From JAFAGX01 sp963759875 (GTDB lineage: Bacteria; Acidobacteriota; Terriglobia; Terriglobales; Acidobacteriaceae), in NCBI GenBank assembly GCA_963759875.1, contig CAVXBB010000003.1, forward strand, positions 1 through 64,000: a stretch of DNA of 64,000 bases, given 5' to 3'. Below are positions 36,991-47,701 of the stretch, piece after piece; the first letter of the stretch is position 1; each line of letters opens with the position of its first letter. The translations under genes and the position numbers were made by a program. The notes beneath the pieces were generated by a model. That model did no database searches, was not told where the DNA came from, and saw nothing but the letters and a program-made list of their open reading frames with translations.

Positions 36991-38421
36991 ATGGGTCTTA
37001 ACGCCCTCGATCTCCTCATCATCGCCGCTTACTTGGTTGGCGTCACACTATTCGGCTTGCGTTTTCGCAAGCGTCAGCGCTCTCTGCGCGATTATTTCCT
37101 CGCCGACCGCAACATTCCTTGGTGGGCAATCGCACTTTCCATCGTTGCTGCGGAAACCAGCACACTTACTGTCATCAGCATTCCGGGACTGGCCTACGAT
37201 ACAAACCTGACTTTTCTGCAGGTGGTGCTCGGATACTTACTCGGCCGTGTGATCATCAGCTTCGTCCTCCTACCTCATTATTTCCGTGGCGATCTTTACA
37301 CCGCCTACCAGTTGATCGAAAAACGCTTTGGCCAAACACTGCGATCGCTTACCGCAGGCCTTTTCTTAGTGACTCGGGCGGCAGCTGAGGGCGTGCGCGT
37401 TTATGCGGTTTCAATTGTGGTAGCGCTTGCCTTCGGCACCGGCGAGATCGCCTCGATCGCCATCATCAGCGCTTTGACTTTGATCTACACCTTCGAAGGC
37501 GGACTCGCCGCCGTGATCTGGACCGATGTCATTCAAACCATCATTTATGTCAGCGGCACCGTGATCGCACTATTCATGATCCTTCATCTGGTTCCGGGCG
37601 GATGGCCCGCCATCCACAGCATCGCCGCTCATGCCGATAAATTTCGAGCCTTCGACTTCTCTCCGGATTTCTGGAAGCCGTACACTTTCTGGGCTGGCCT
37701 GCTGGGCGGAGCTTTCCTGACCACCGCCAGCCATGGTACTGACCAGATGATTGTTCAGCGTCTGCTGGCGGCGCGCAACCAGCGCCAGTCTGTGGCCGCT
37801 CTGCTTTCCAGCGGTGTGGCCATTCTCTTCCAGTTCGCACTATTTCTCACCATCGGAGTAATGCTGTTCGCGTACTATCGCTTGCCCTCCTCGGCATTTG
37901 GCCGAGCCGACCGGATTTTCCCCACATTTATTGTCACCCGCATGCCGCATGCAATCTCGGGTTTGCTGATCGCCGCCATTCTTGCCGCAGCCATGTCGAA
38001 TCTCAGCGCCGCGCTTAACTCGCTGGCTTCGACTTCGGTCATTGACTTTTATCTTCGTCGCAAACCACAGATTGACGAACCCCGCCGCTTGCAACTCTCC
38101 CGCCTGGCTACCCTTTGCTGGGCCGTTGTTCTGTTCGGACTTGCCGTTCTTTCCCTGCACAAGGTTGGGCGCGTGGTCGAGGTAGGTTTGCAGATCGCAT
38201 CCGTCGCATACGGCGCTCTGCTAGGGGTTTTCCTCCTCGGTGTGCTGACCCGCCGTGCCAGCCAATCCGGCGCCATCATCGGCATGGTGTGCGGATTCGG
38301 CATTGAGCTCTACATCTGGCTCGGCACACCGGTTCCCTGGACTTGGTACGTCCTCATTGGGACCGTGGTCACTTTCGCCACTGGTTATATCGGCAGTGTT
38401 TTGCTGGAATGCTTGACGTAA
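36991..38421 (+). CDS. Sodium:solute symporter (SSS family)
   Basis: 476 residues with about 13 hydrophobic helices. LDLLIIAAYLVGVTLFGLRF, LRDYFLADRNIPWWAIALSI and VAAETSTLTVISIPGLAYD are the N-terminal SSS signature. GHGTDQ-like ASHGTDQMIVQRLLAARNQR and AAILAAAMSNLSAALNSLAS (the conserved helix with Ser/Asn sodium ligands) are also present. It imports a small solute with sodium; sugar or amino sugar is inferred from the divergent kinase. Intact. Confidence 0.88.
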   Translation: MGLNALDLLIIAAYLVGVTLFGLRFRKRQRSLRDYFLADRNIPWWAIALSIVAAETSTLTVISIPGLAYDTNLTFLQVVLGYLLGRVIISFVLLPHYFRGDLYTAYQLIEKRFGQTLRSLTAGLFLVTRAAAEGVRVYAVSIVVALAFGTGEIASIAIISALTLIYTFEGGLAAVIWTDVIQTIIYVSGTVIALFMILHLVPGGWPAIHSIAAHADKFRAFDFSPDFWKPYTFWAGLLGGAFLTTASHGTDQMIVQRLLAARNQRQSVAALLSSGVAILFQFALFLTIGVMLFAYYRLPSSAFGRADRIFPTFIVTRMPHAISGLLIAAILAAAMSNLSAALNSLASTSVIDFYLRRKPQIDEPRRLQLSRLATLCWAVVLFGLAVLSLHKVGRVVEVGLQIASVAYGALLGVFLLGVLTRRASQSGAIIGMVCGFGIELYIWLGTPVPWTWYVLIGTVVTFATGYIGSVLLECLT

Positions 38422-38589
38422 CCCGCCCTCGCCCGCGAAGCGGCGCGAACCTGCCCCGAGGTTACGTCGAACTCTGACGCTGGGCGGCCAAGGCGATCTT
38501 CGCGCAAAACATGCCCGCAAAGACGTTGAATGAGAACAGGATTTTCTATATCATATTCATGAACTTACAGACATTCGATTCCCACGGGC
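38422..38589. other. Intergenic region between symporter and groES promoter
   Basis: Contains an imperfect GC-rich palindrome at 38430-38455 (GCCCTCGCCCGCGAAGCGGC) near the symporter stop, possibly part of a terminator. Nothing else supported. Confidence 0.35.
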
Positions 38590-38645
38590 TTGACAGCGCG
38601 AGGCTCATCTTTTTACAATTAGCACTCGCAAGGAATGAGTGCTAA
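38590..38645 (+). promoter_or_regulatory. Heat-shock promoter with perfect CIRCE operator (HrcA site)
   Basis: TTGACA (38590-38595) and TACAAT (38614-38619) are 18 bp apart. The inverted repeat TTAGCACTC - 9 bp - GAGTGCTAA (38619-38645) matches the CIRCE consensus exactly and overlaps the -10 box and start region. HrcA binding would block initiation; heat titrates GroEL from HrcA and releases groESL expression. Confidence 0.95.
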
Positions 38646-38726
38646 CAAACGAGTGAGCACTATGTTCTAGCGAGACCCCTGCAAATTTAAACCAACATTC
38701 ATTTTGAATGAAAGGAGTTTGAAACT

Positions 38727-39053
38727 ATGGCGAAATTCACCCCACTCCACGACCGCATCCTGGTGCGTCGCGTGGAAGAAGCTGAAACCACCCGCGGCGG
38801 AATCATCATTCCCGATTCTGCCAAAGACAAGCCCCAGGAGGGCGAAGTCATATCTGTCGGCAAAGGCAAGATCAACGAAGAGGGCAAGGTTCGCCCCCTC
38901 GACGTCAAAGAAGGCGACCGCATTCTGTTCGGCAAGTACTCCGGAACCGAGATCAAGCTGGATGGCGAAGACTTCATCATCATGCGCGAAGAAGAAGTCC
39001 TCGGCATCATTTCCGGTGCCGCCAAGCGCGAGACCGCCGGTTCCCGCAAGTAA
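38727..39053 (+). CDS. groES: Co-chaperonin GroES
   Basis: MAKFTPLHDRILVRRVEEAE, TTRGGIIIPDSAKDKPQEGE (mobile loop) and ILFGKYSGTEIKLDGEDFII give the whole Cpn10 fold, which caps GroEL during folding. It starts at ATG 38727 after AAAGGAG; 108 residues, with a short extra tail (AAKRETAGSRK). Controlled by CIRCE at 38619-38645 and followed by groEL 134 bp downstream. Confidence 0.97.
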   Translation: MAKFTPLHDRILVRRVEEAETTRGGIIIPDSAKDKPQEGEVISVGKGKINEEGKVRPLDVKEGDRILFGKYSGTEIKLDGEDFIIMREEEVLGIISGAAKRETAGSRK

Positions 39054-39054
39054 T

Positions 39055-39100
39055 TGTCATCCCGAGCGGCCCTCTTTTGGCCGTCCAGGGATCTGAGCGA
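39055..39100. repeat. Dispersed intergenic repeat, copy 2 (groES-groEL gap)
   Basis: TGTCATCCCGAGCGGCCCTC continues to GGGATCTGAGCG and can fold on itself (GGCC..CTTTTGGCC). Being between groES and groEL it may affect relative expression or mRNA stability of the two halves of the operon. Confidence 0.55.
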
Positions 39101-39187
39101 GTCACGGCGCGTGATCGCCGAACGCGATCACAATAACCGCGCCAGACGAGCATCCGAATTCAAACATCGTTCTAGGAGAAAAAAGAT

Positions 39188-40852
<1,665 letters not shown>

Positions 40853-40902
40853 GAACGTGTAGCGCGGGCGCCCTCGCCCGCGAAAAACAAAACCGTAGGG
40901 TG

Positions 40903-40948
40903 CCCCACCCTTACCGAGCGCAGTTTGCGAGGTAGGGTGGGGTTTTTG
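40903..40948 (+). terminator. Intrinsic terminator after groEL
   Basis: CCCCACCCTTAC (40903-40914) pairs with GTAGGGTGGGG (40932-40942) and is followed by TTTTTGTTT. It lies 50 bp after the groEL stop. Confidence 0.75.
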
Positions 40949-40977
40949 TTTGACCCTCCTGTCCAATCATTCCCGAT

Positions 40978-41023
40978 TGTCATCCTGAGCGAGCGCGTTT
41001 TTTGCGCGAGTCGAAGGATCTGG
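40978..41023. repeat. Dispersed intergenic repeat, copy 3
   Basis: TGTCATCCTGAGCGAGCGCG, then TTTTTTGCGCGAGTCGAAGG ATCTGGGCGG. It is the longest of the three copies and contains its own hairpin (GCGAGCGCG/CGCG). It lies between the groEL terminator and the first VOC gene. Confidence 0.6.
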
Positions 41024-41235
41024 GCGGCCCGATTGGCGCGCGAGCGAAGCGAGCAATAACGTGCCAAAGGGCCGCTTCCTTTTTACTGGCATTAACTCTG
41101 GGCTCTCAACCCATGGTTTGGTATTGATCGATACGTTCGTCCAATAGACTCGTCTTCGAGCTTCTGGTCTAATGAACCTGCCGCTGATCGGAGCAAAACG
41201 ATGAGCAATGAGCACTGTATCGAAAGGAGCCATCG

Positions 41236-41682
41236 ATGAACGCCGTACAAGTCGAACAGAAGAGCTATGAGATGCCCCCGCGAGAGGGGATCAGCATCGC
41301 GCATTTTCTCACCGTCGCCGACGTCGAGCGATCGGCTCGCTACTACGAAAAGGTCTTCGGCGCTCGCATTCTGACCATGGGTGACGGCAACGCGCCTCCG
41401 TACCTTCAGCTTGCCAATATCTGGATGATTCTGAACGTTGGGGGCGGGCCGACCCCGGATAAGCCGACGGTAACGCTCAGCGTCCCCGACCCGAATCACA
41501 TCAACAGCTTTATGAATTTCCGCGTTGCGGATATTCAAGCGTGCTATGAATTATGGAAAAGTCGCGGAGCGGAGTTCATCACGCCGCCGATCCCCAAGTA
41601 CGGCGAGATACGCTGCTACGTCCGCGATCCTGACGGCTACATTATCGAGATCGGACAGAGCACTACCCTCACGTACGGTTAA
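41236..41682 (+). CDS. VOC-superfamily (glyoxalase/bleomycin-resistance-like) protein, copy A
   Basis: 148 residues with two beta-alpha-beta-beta-beta units. ISIAHFLTVADVERSARYYE starts the first, with His as probable metal ligand; FMNFRVADIQACYELWKSRG starts the second; YVRDPDGYIIEIGQSTTL holds the closing Glu ligand. It follows AAAGGAG. The 447-bp gene is repeated at 45773 with 32 mismatches by my hand count (about 93% identity). VOC enzymes isomerise, open or bind small electrophiles or ring compounds; the substrate is unknown. The neighbours suggest aldehyde/epoxide chemistry. Confidence 0.85.
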   Translation: MNAVQVEQKSYEMPPREGISIAHFLTVADVERSARYYEKVFGARILTMGDGNAPPYLQLANIWMILNVGGGPTPDKPTVTLSVPDPNHINSFMNFRVADIQACYELWKSRGAEFITPPIPKYGEIRCYVRDPDGYIIEIGQSTTLTYG

Positions 41683-41818
41683 CACTTGGAGCGGATTAGG
41701 ACGCCGTCGCCGTTAGTCGTGGCGCTTCTGTTTGAATTCCCAGGGGCATAACTCACATCAACCGCGGTGGCGGGTCATATTCAGGAGCACAGAATTCGAT
41801 TTCAATAAGAGAACAACC

Positions 41819-42634
41819 ATGACAACTAAAGGAAAAGTCTTAGTGCTGGTATCGAGCGGTCGCGGTTTGCCCTTGAAGGATGACAAGGTTTATACCGGCG
41901 CCGGCTACTACCTCAACGAACTGACGGTTCCGGTTCGCGCCCTGATGAAGGAGGGCTACGAAATCACCTTCGCCAACCCCAAAGGCAACGCACCCCAAGT
42001 GGATGTGCATTCAGAGGTCGCCGATTTCTTCGGCGGGGACGCAGCCAAGCTTCAGGACTATATGTTATTCCGCGACGGCCTGGCTGGGCTCAGAGATCCA
42101 ACCCGCATCGCGGATGTCATCGCATCGGGCCTGGATCAATATGACGCCGTTTTCGTCCCCGGCGGTCATGGCCCGATGATCGATCTTCTCGATGATCCCG
42201 ACGCTGGCACCGTGATGAGACACTTTCATAAAACATCCAAACCTACCGCAGTGCTCTGCCATGGCCCGATTTCACTACTCTCGGCGCTTCCGAATTCGAC
42301 GGAAGTGGTCGCCGCGCTCGCGGCGGGCGATGCCGCTGGAGCACACGCAAAGGCTCAAGGCTGGATCTATTCTGGATATAAGATGACCATCTTTTCGACA
42401 GCGGAAGAGCAGCAGCGGGAACCGCTTGAGATTGGCGGTAAGGTTCTTTTCTACCCGGACTTCGCCTTGCGTACGGCGGGCGGTGACGTAAGTGTGCGCG
42501 CTCCATGGACGAGCTATGTCGTTCAAGATCGCGAGCTGATCTCAGGTCAGAACCCGTTCTCTGATCAAGCGCTTCTGAAACTTCTTCTACCGGCGCTCAA
42601 TGGGAAGAAGAAGGAGTCGGTTCCAGCGGCATAA
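41819..42634 (+). CDS. DJ-1/PfpI-family (class I glutamine amidotransferase-like) protein
   Basis: The start is ATG 41819 (MTTKGKVLVLVSSGRGLPLK), the point where homology-like sequence begins; the frame is open further upstream. YNAVFVPGGHGPMIDL-like DAVFVPGGHGPMIDLLDD and KPTAVLCHGPISLLSALP contain the glutamate and the nucleophile Cys (CHG) of Hsp31/HchA-type proteins. 271 residues. Relatives act as glyoxalase III or deglycases on methylglyoxal, fitting the VOC and epoxide hydrolase neighbours. Confidence 0.85.
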   Translation: MTTKGKVLVLVSSGRGLPLKDDKVYTGAGYYLNELTVPVRALMKEGYEITFANPKGNAPQVDVHSEVADFFGGDAAKLQDYMLFRDGLAGLRDPTRIADVIASGLDQYDAVFVPGGHGPMIDLLDDPDAGTVMRHFHKTSKPTAVLCHGPISLLSALPNSTEVVAALAAGDAAGAHAKAQGWIYSGYKMTIFSTAEEQQREPLEIGGKVLFYPDFALRTAGGDVSVRAPWTSYVVQDRELISGQNPFSDQALLKLLLPALNGKKKESVPAA

Positions 42635-42641
42635 GAATCGG

Positions 42642-42713
42642 GGAAACCGGGGACAGGCAGGATGTTTTCCGTTTTTCCTGACGAGAAATTGTTCCGTCTG
42701 TCCCCAGTTTTCC
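42642..42713. repeat. Inverted repeat after the PfpI gene
   Basis: GGAAACCGGGGACAGGC (42642-42658) and GTCTGTCCCCAGTTTTCC (42696-42713) are near-perfect complements about 37 bp apart. The form is that of a terminator or an intergenic REP element; the right arm contains TTTT. Confidence 0.5.
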
Positions 42714-42834
42714 ACACAATCTTCGAAGCTGGCGATATAATTCACAGCCACCCCGACATTGTCAGAGCTGACGTTCTACCGTTGGCTCACGACCCAAGCC
42801 AAGAAGTCCCAACCTACGCAAGAAGGAGGCCACC

Positions 42835-44086
42835 ATGACCGAAATCAGTACAACAAAAAAGAGCAGCAAGCAGGCAGACGACAAGAAAACAATTCGTCCG
42901 TTTCGAAAGTCAATGTTCCGGAAGCGGAACTCACCGAATTGCGCAGGCGCATCAACAGCAACAAAGTGGCCGGAACGGGAAACGGTCACGGATGCGAACG
43001 CAAGGCGTGCAGCTCGCGACGACTCAGGCACTCGCGCGCTATTGGGCGACAGAATACGACTGGCGCAAGGTCGAGGCAAGATTGAACGCCCTGCCGCAGT
43101 TCATCACCGAGATCGATGGGCTGGACATTCATTTCATTCACGTCCGTTCGAAACATGAAAATGCGTTGCCGCTCATCGTTACGCACGGATGGCCCGGCTC
43201 GATCACCGAACAGTTGAAGATCATCGATCCGCTAACCAATCCCACCGCACACGGCGCGAGCGCATCGGACGCTTTCCATCTTGTGATTCCGTCGATACCA
43301 GGGTACGGGTTTTCAGGCAAGCCGACCACCACAGGCTGGGACCCCGCGCACATTGCGCGTGCCTGGGCCGTGCTGATGAAGCGCCTGGGATACACGAAAT
43401 TTGTGGCGCAAGGCGGCGATTGGGGTGCGATCATCACCGAACAAATGGGTGTGCAGGCGCCTCCCGAACTGCTCGGCATTCACATCAACATGCCCGGCGC
43501 GGTTCCGCCTGAGATTGACAAGGCGGCATTCACCGGTGCTCCAATGCCAGATGGTCTCTCACCTGAGGAAAAACTCGCTTTCGAGCGGCTGCAATTCGTC
43601 TACAGCAAAGGCGTCGCCTACGGCTACCAGATGGGGTTGCGACCGCAGACGTTGTACGGAATTGCGGATTCCCCCGTCGGCCTGGCCGCCTATTTTCTGG
43701 ACCACGATGCGTGGAGCTACGCGCTGATCTCACGTGTCTTTCAGGGACAATCCGAAGGCCTCACGCGTGACGACATTCTCGATAACGTCACGATCGCCTG
43801 GTTGACCAACACGGCGATCTCCGGAGCCCGCCTCTACTGGGAAAACAAACTCGGGTACTTCAGTGTCAAAGGCGTGTCCATCCCGGTTGCCGTAAGCTCC
43901 TTTCCGGACGAGATCGATCTGTGCCCGCGCAGTTGGGCGGAGCGGGCGTATCCCAAACTGATCCATTACAACAAGCTGCCCAAGGGCGGCCACTTTGCGG
44001 CCTGGGAACAGCCGCAGCTCTTCACCGAAGAGGTTCGCGCCGGCTTCCGGTCCCTGCGATCCAGGACGGCGAACTTGGCAGCCTGA
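42835..44086 (+). CDS. Epoxide hydrolase (EHN domain plus alpha/beta hydrolase), frameshifted near N-terminus
   Basis: ATG 42835 after AAGGAGG gives MTEISTTKKSSKQADDKKT. The sense then moves frame to VNVPEAELTELRRRINSNK and WPERETVTDA, and from 42992 to GVQLATTQALARYWATEYDW. That is the epoxide-hydrolase N-terminal domain, broken near 42905, 42965 and 42995. The hydrolase core follows intact: HGWPGSITEQLKIIDPL (oxyanion HGWP), QGGDWGAIITEQMG (nucleophile Asp in GGDWG), and KLPKGGHFAAWEQPQLF (His). It hydrates epoxides to diols. A terminator follows at 44122. Confidence 0.85.
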
Positions 44087-44121
44087 TCTGACACGACTGA
44101 CGGCCAAATCTCCGCCACAGC

Positions 44122-44157
44122 AACAGGAGAGCTTCGATCTTCCCAGCTCTCCTGTTT
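44122..44157 (+). terminator. Intrinsic terminator after the epoxide hydrolase
   Basis: AACAGGAGAGCT (44122-44133) pairs with AGCTCTCCTGTT (44145-44156), followed by TTTT-type bases. Perfect 12-bp stem with an 11-base loop, 36 bp after the stop codon. Confidence 0.75.
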
Positions 44158-44239
44158 TGACGAAGCAAAATTGGGCACACGCCATATCCCATTTATGACG
44201 GTCGTCGTAGTTAACGGCCCAGCCGTCCAGGAGGAAATC

Positions 44240-45022
44240 ATGAAACTCGCAGGCAAGAAGGCTCTCATCACCGGCGGAAACAGCGGCATCGGCCTGGCCA
44301 CAGCCCGCCTTTTCGTTGCAGAAGGCGCTGCAGTCGCGATTACCGGCCGGGACCAGAAGGCGCTGGATGAAGCGGTCGCCGAACTGGGACCGAACGCCCG
44401 CGGCTATCGCGCCGACGTTACCATCGCGGACGACCGCAAGCGGCTCTTCGCGGATCTTGCCAAGGACTTCGGCAAGCTGGACATCGTCTTCGCCAATGCC
44501 GGAATCAGCGGCAGGACGCCGACGGGCACGACCGACGAAGCCATCTTCGAGAAGGTAGTCCACACCAACCTCAACGGTGCTTTCTTTACCGTCAATTCAG
44601 CCGCTCCTCTCATGAACGACAACGGCAGCATCATCTTCAACGGATCGGTGCAGAGTTATCTCGGTCAACCAGGCGTGGCTGCCTACGCTGCCACGAAAGG
44701 CGGACTCGTCTCGATGGCGCGATCCATCGCCGCAGACCTTGCACCGCGCAAAATTCGCGTGAACGTGGTGGCTCCCGGAGCGACGAAGACTCCTATCTGG
44801 AAGCGCGGGCCACGCGCCAATGCCACTCAAGAGGAATCCGCAAAACTTTCCGACTTCTTCTCTTCCACGATTCCACTTGGCCGTTGGGGCGAGCCGGAAG
44901 AGCTGGCCAGGGCAGTGCTTTTTCTTGCCTCGGACGATTCGTCGTACATCAACGCGGTCGAGCTGGTGGTGGATGGCGGACTGACGGGTGCTCCTTTCGG
45001 AGCTGCCATACTTCGCGCCTGA
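44240..45022 (+). CDS. Short-chain dehydrogenase/reductase
   Basis: The start is ATG 44240 after CAGGAGG; the frame is open further upstream but without homology-like sequence. KKALITGGNSGIGLATARLF is the TGxxxGIG NAD(P) site, DIVFANAGISGR the NAG motif, VAAYAATKGGLVSMARSIAA the catalytic YxxxK (here Y-A-A-T-K), and RWGEPEELARAVLFLASDDS is a classical SDR C-terminal motif. 260 residues, intact. Substrate unknown; it may oxidise or reduce an alcohol or ketone in the same route as the epoxide hydrolase. Confidence 0.9.
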   Translation: MKLAGKKALITGGNSGIGLATARLFVAEGAAVAITGRDQKALDEAVAELGPNARGYRADVTIADDRKRLFADLAKDFGKLDIVFANAGISGRTPTGTTDEAIFEKVVHTNLNGAFFTVNSAAPLMNDNGSIIFNGSVQSYLGQPGVAAYAATKGGLVSMARSIAADLAPRKIRVNVVAPGATKTPIWKRGPRANATQEESAKLSDFFSSTIPLGRWGEPEELARAVLFLASDDSSYINAVELVVDGGLTGAPFGAAILRA

Positions 45023-45070
45023 CGCGGAAGGCAGCCCATCGAAGGCCGGCTCGGGACAAGGGAGGCAGAC

Positions 45071-45610
45071 ATGAAACCCTGGAAAGTAGTTTCGCTAATT
45101 CTGGTTGCTCTTGCGGTTGCGGCCGCGGTGTACGGGCTGATTCTCGTGCGACACGGCTTCAGCGCACTAGCGACACCATCAGCGATTGAGGAGTTCGCGG
45201 CCACAACGGCACGCAAATTGGCCGTGCCATCCGCGTATCGCCAACTTCGCAATCCCATCACGCCTTCAACGGAGAGCATTCGGGGAGGCATGGAGCATTT
45301 CGCCTATCATTGCTCCCCGTGCCATTCGAATGACGGAGGGGGCCACACGGTATATGGCAAGGGCCTCTATCCGAAACCGCCCGACTTGCGCGCAGCCGCG
45401 ACGCAGAACAAGAGCGATGGCGAGCTCTACTACACAATTGAAAATGGAGTTCGTTTGAGCGGCATGCCAGCCTTCAGCGGAACGCACACTGTCCCGCAAA
45501 CCTGGCGTCTGGTTTTGTTCATCCGCCACTTGCCTCAGATCACGCCCGAGGAACTCAATGAGATGAAGGGGTGGAACTCGAAGATGGAGGCGGATCCATC
45601 GCATTTCTGA
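45071..45610 (+). CDS. Membrane-anchored mono-haem c-type cytochrome
   Basis: MKPWKVVSLILVALAVAAAV and YGLILV form an N-terminal anchor. FAYHCSPCHSNDGGGHTVYG has the CxxCH haem site, LYYTIENGVRLSGMPAFSG supplies the axial Met, and TWRLVLFIRHLPQITPEELN is the closing helix of a class I cytochrome c. 179 residues. It starts 48 bp after the SDR gene after AAGGGAGG, so it probably shares its transcript and may carry electrons from an oxidation in this cluster. Confidence 0.85.
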   Translation: MKPWKVVSLILVALAVAAAVYGLILVRHGFSALATPSAIEEFAATTARKLAVPSAYRQLRNPITPSTESIRGGMEHFAYHCSPCHSNDGGGHTVYGKGLYPKPPDLRAAATQNKSDGELYYTIENGVRLSGMPAFSGTHTVPQTWRLVLFIRHLPQITPEELNEMKGWNSKMEADPSHF

Positions 45611-45772
45611 AGGGCGGGGAACCGCCCCAGAATCTGGTTGCAAACGATACCAAAGTCATCGCGCGATACCTTGGTCTAATTGCTTTGCCTTTCCTCGTCA
45701 GGCTTAATCGGTAGCAGGTGTGAATACGAAAGAACTGGAATCGGCGGATGCTTATCGGAATTGGAGACGTCA

Positions 45773-46219
45773 ATGAATGCCGTACAAGTCGACCAGAAGA
45801 GCTATGAGATGCCCCCGCGAGAGGGGATCAGCATCGCGCATTTTCTCACCGTCGCCGACATCGAGCGATCGGCTCGCTACTACGAAAAGGTCTTCGGCGC
45901 TCGCATTCTGAGCCTGGGTGACGGCAACGCGCCTGGGTACCTTCAGCTTGCGAATATCTGGATGATTCTGAACGTTGGGGGCGGGCCCAGCCCAGACAAG
46001 CCGTCGGTAACGCTCAGCGTCCCCGACCCGAATCACATCAACAGCTTTATGAATTTCCGCGTTGCCGATATTGAAGCGTGCTATAAGCTATGGAAAAGTC
46101 GAGGAGCCGAGTTCATCACGGAGCCCATACCCAAGTACGGCGAGATACGCTGCTACATCCGCGATCCTGACGGCTATATTATCGAAGTCGGACAGAGCAC
46201 AGACCTCACCTACGGTTAA
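45773..46219 (+). CDS. VOC-superfamily protein, copy B
   Basis: Near-duplicate of the gene at 41236: MNAVQVDQKSYEMPPREGIS and AHFLTVADIERSARYYEKVF with 13 residue changes in 148, mostly conservative. Identity is uniform over the coding region and stops just outside it, so the copy arose by gene duplication and not by repeated assembly of one locus. ATG 45773 is preceded by TTGGAGACG. It follows the cytochrome and closes the cluster, convergent with NDH-2. Confidence 0.85.
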   Translation: MNAVQVDQKSYEMPPREGISIAHFLTVADIERSARYYEKVFGARILSLGDGNAPGYLQLANIWMILNVGGGPSPDKPSVTLSVPDPNHINSFMNFRVADIEACYKLWKSRGAEFITEPIPKYGEIRCYIRDPDGYIIEVGQSTDLTYG

Positions 46220-46315
46220 CGCTGGGCCCCAAACTCGCGCGACTTCTCTGGTTTCGCCCCAGGAAGAAGCGCCAGGAACAGCCGCAACATTGATAATGTC
46301 AGGCTGCTGGATCGA

Positions 46316-47629
46316 TCAAGTTCTGCGCCGATGGAGGTTCCTCGGCAAGACTCGCACCCGCCGACGTTTCGTCAGGAACGCAAGCCCCCACTGCAGGAGA
46401 ACAAACAGGCGATTGGCAAATCCAATGAGAAAATAAATGTGCACGACTGCCCAGATTACCCAGGCTGTGAAACCCGCAAACTGGCTGAAGCGTAAGTCGG
46501 CGACAGCGTATGTTCGGCCGACGATCGCGAGATCGCCCTTATCCCAATACCAGAAAGGTTCTGGTTTTGCACGTCCCGCCACACGACGTCGAATCACCCC
46601 CGCAACGTACTTTCCTTCCTGCATAGCGGGTTGAGCTACTCCGGGCATGAGCATCGGCGTTCGTGATTTAATGCCGAATAGATTTCGAACCGGAGCAATA
46701 ACATGAGCGGTGTCGCCGATTGCAAAAACTTCCGGACGATCACGTATGGACAAATCCGGTTCCACGATAATCTTCCCGAACTTGTCCGTTTCCGCACCTA
46801 ACCACTGCCCCGCCGGAGACGCAAGCACACCCGCTCCCCAGAGTACCGTGCCGGCCGGAACTCTCTGTCCCCCGACGAGAATTCCATCCGAATCCACACT
46901 TGTGACACGAGTGTTGGTGAAAACCTCAACGCCTAAACTCTCCAGGTGCTGCTGCGCTTTCCGGGAAAGCTTCTCGGGATATGTTGGCAGGATGCGCGGC
47001 CCGGCCTCATACAGAAGAATCCGCGCTGTTCTCGGATCTATATGTCGAAAGTCATGCGCCAAAGCCATGCGCGACATTTCGGCGAGCGTGCTGGCCATCT
47101 CGACGCCGACTGTCCCGGCGCCCACGAGTGCAAATGTGAGAAGGCGGCGAATTTCCTCAGTCGGGACCGCTTCCAGCGCTTGGGAGGTCGACGCCACTGC
47201 TTCAGCCCGCTCGAACGCAAGCAGGATTTTGCCTCGGATGACATCGGCATCATCGAGTGATTCGAGGCCTGGTGCGAAGCGACGCCATTCGTCGTGGCCA
47301 AAATAGTTGTACTGAACGCCAGTCGCCAGAATGAGGTAATCGTATTGTAAGTCACTTTCTTTGAAATGAACGATACGTTGCTGCGGGCTGATGCCCGTGA
47401 CTTCATCAAGCAACACGTCAACATTTTCTTGATCACTGAGGATTGAACGCAACGGCCCCGCAATTTCATCGTCCGAAAGCAATCCCGTTGCAACCTGGTA
47501 CAGCATGGGGCGAAAGAGATGATAATTCCGTTTATCAATCAGCGTTACGCGAACCGCAGCACCGCGTAAGGCACGAGCCGTAGAGAGCCCCCCGAAGCCA
47601 CCACCGACGATGATCACATGCGGCACCAT
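46316..47629 (-). CDS. ndh: Type II NADH:quinone oxidoreductase (NDH-2)
   Basis: ATG 47629 (a GTG at 47647 is an alternative) starts HVIIVGGGFGGLSTARAL, the FAD site. YDYLILATGVQYNYFGHDEW is a typical NDH-2 segment; ALVGAGTVGVEMASTLAEM is the NADH site, and RPEVFAIGDTAHV the second FAD segment. The C-terminal FAGFTAWVIWAVVHIYFLIG and FANRLFVLLQWGLAFL form membrane-binding helices. 437 residues, intact. It transfers electrons from NADH to quinone without pumping protons. Confidence 0.9.
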   Translation of the reverse strand: MVPHVIIVGGGFGGLSTARALRGAAVRVTLIDKRNYHLFRPMLYQVATGLLSDDEIAGPLRSILSDQENVDVLLDEVTGISPQQRIVHFKESDLQYDYLILATGVQYNYFGHDEWRRFAPGLESLDDADVIRGKILLAFERAEAVASTSQALEAVPTEEIRRLLTFALVGAGTVGVEMASTLAEMSRMALAHDFRHIDPRTARILLYEAGPRILPTYPEKLSRKAQQHLESLGVEVFTNTRVTSVDSDGILVGGQRVPAGTVLWGAGVLASPAGQWLGAETDKFGKIIVEPDLSIRDRPEVFAIGDTAHVIAPVRNLFGIKSRTPMLMPGVAQPAMQEGKYVAGVIRRRVAGRAKPEPFWYWDKGDLAIVGRTYAVADLRFSQFAGFTAWVIWAVVHIYFLIGFANRLFVLLQWGLAFLTKRRRVRVLPRNLHRRRT

Positions 47630-47701
47630 CAACGGAATCCCATTCACTCGAATCCGTGGGCTACTCGCCGCTTCATCGGGCTCATAGCCATCTATCTGCT
47701 T

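Noticed and set aside
41236..46219. Duplicate VOC genes as an assembly artefact
   Set aside because: The copies differ at 32 scattered positions with mostly conservative changes and have different flanks, so they are true paralogues.
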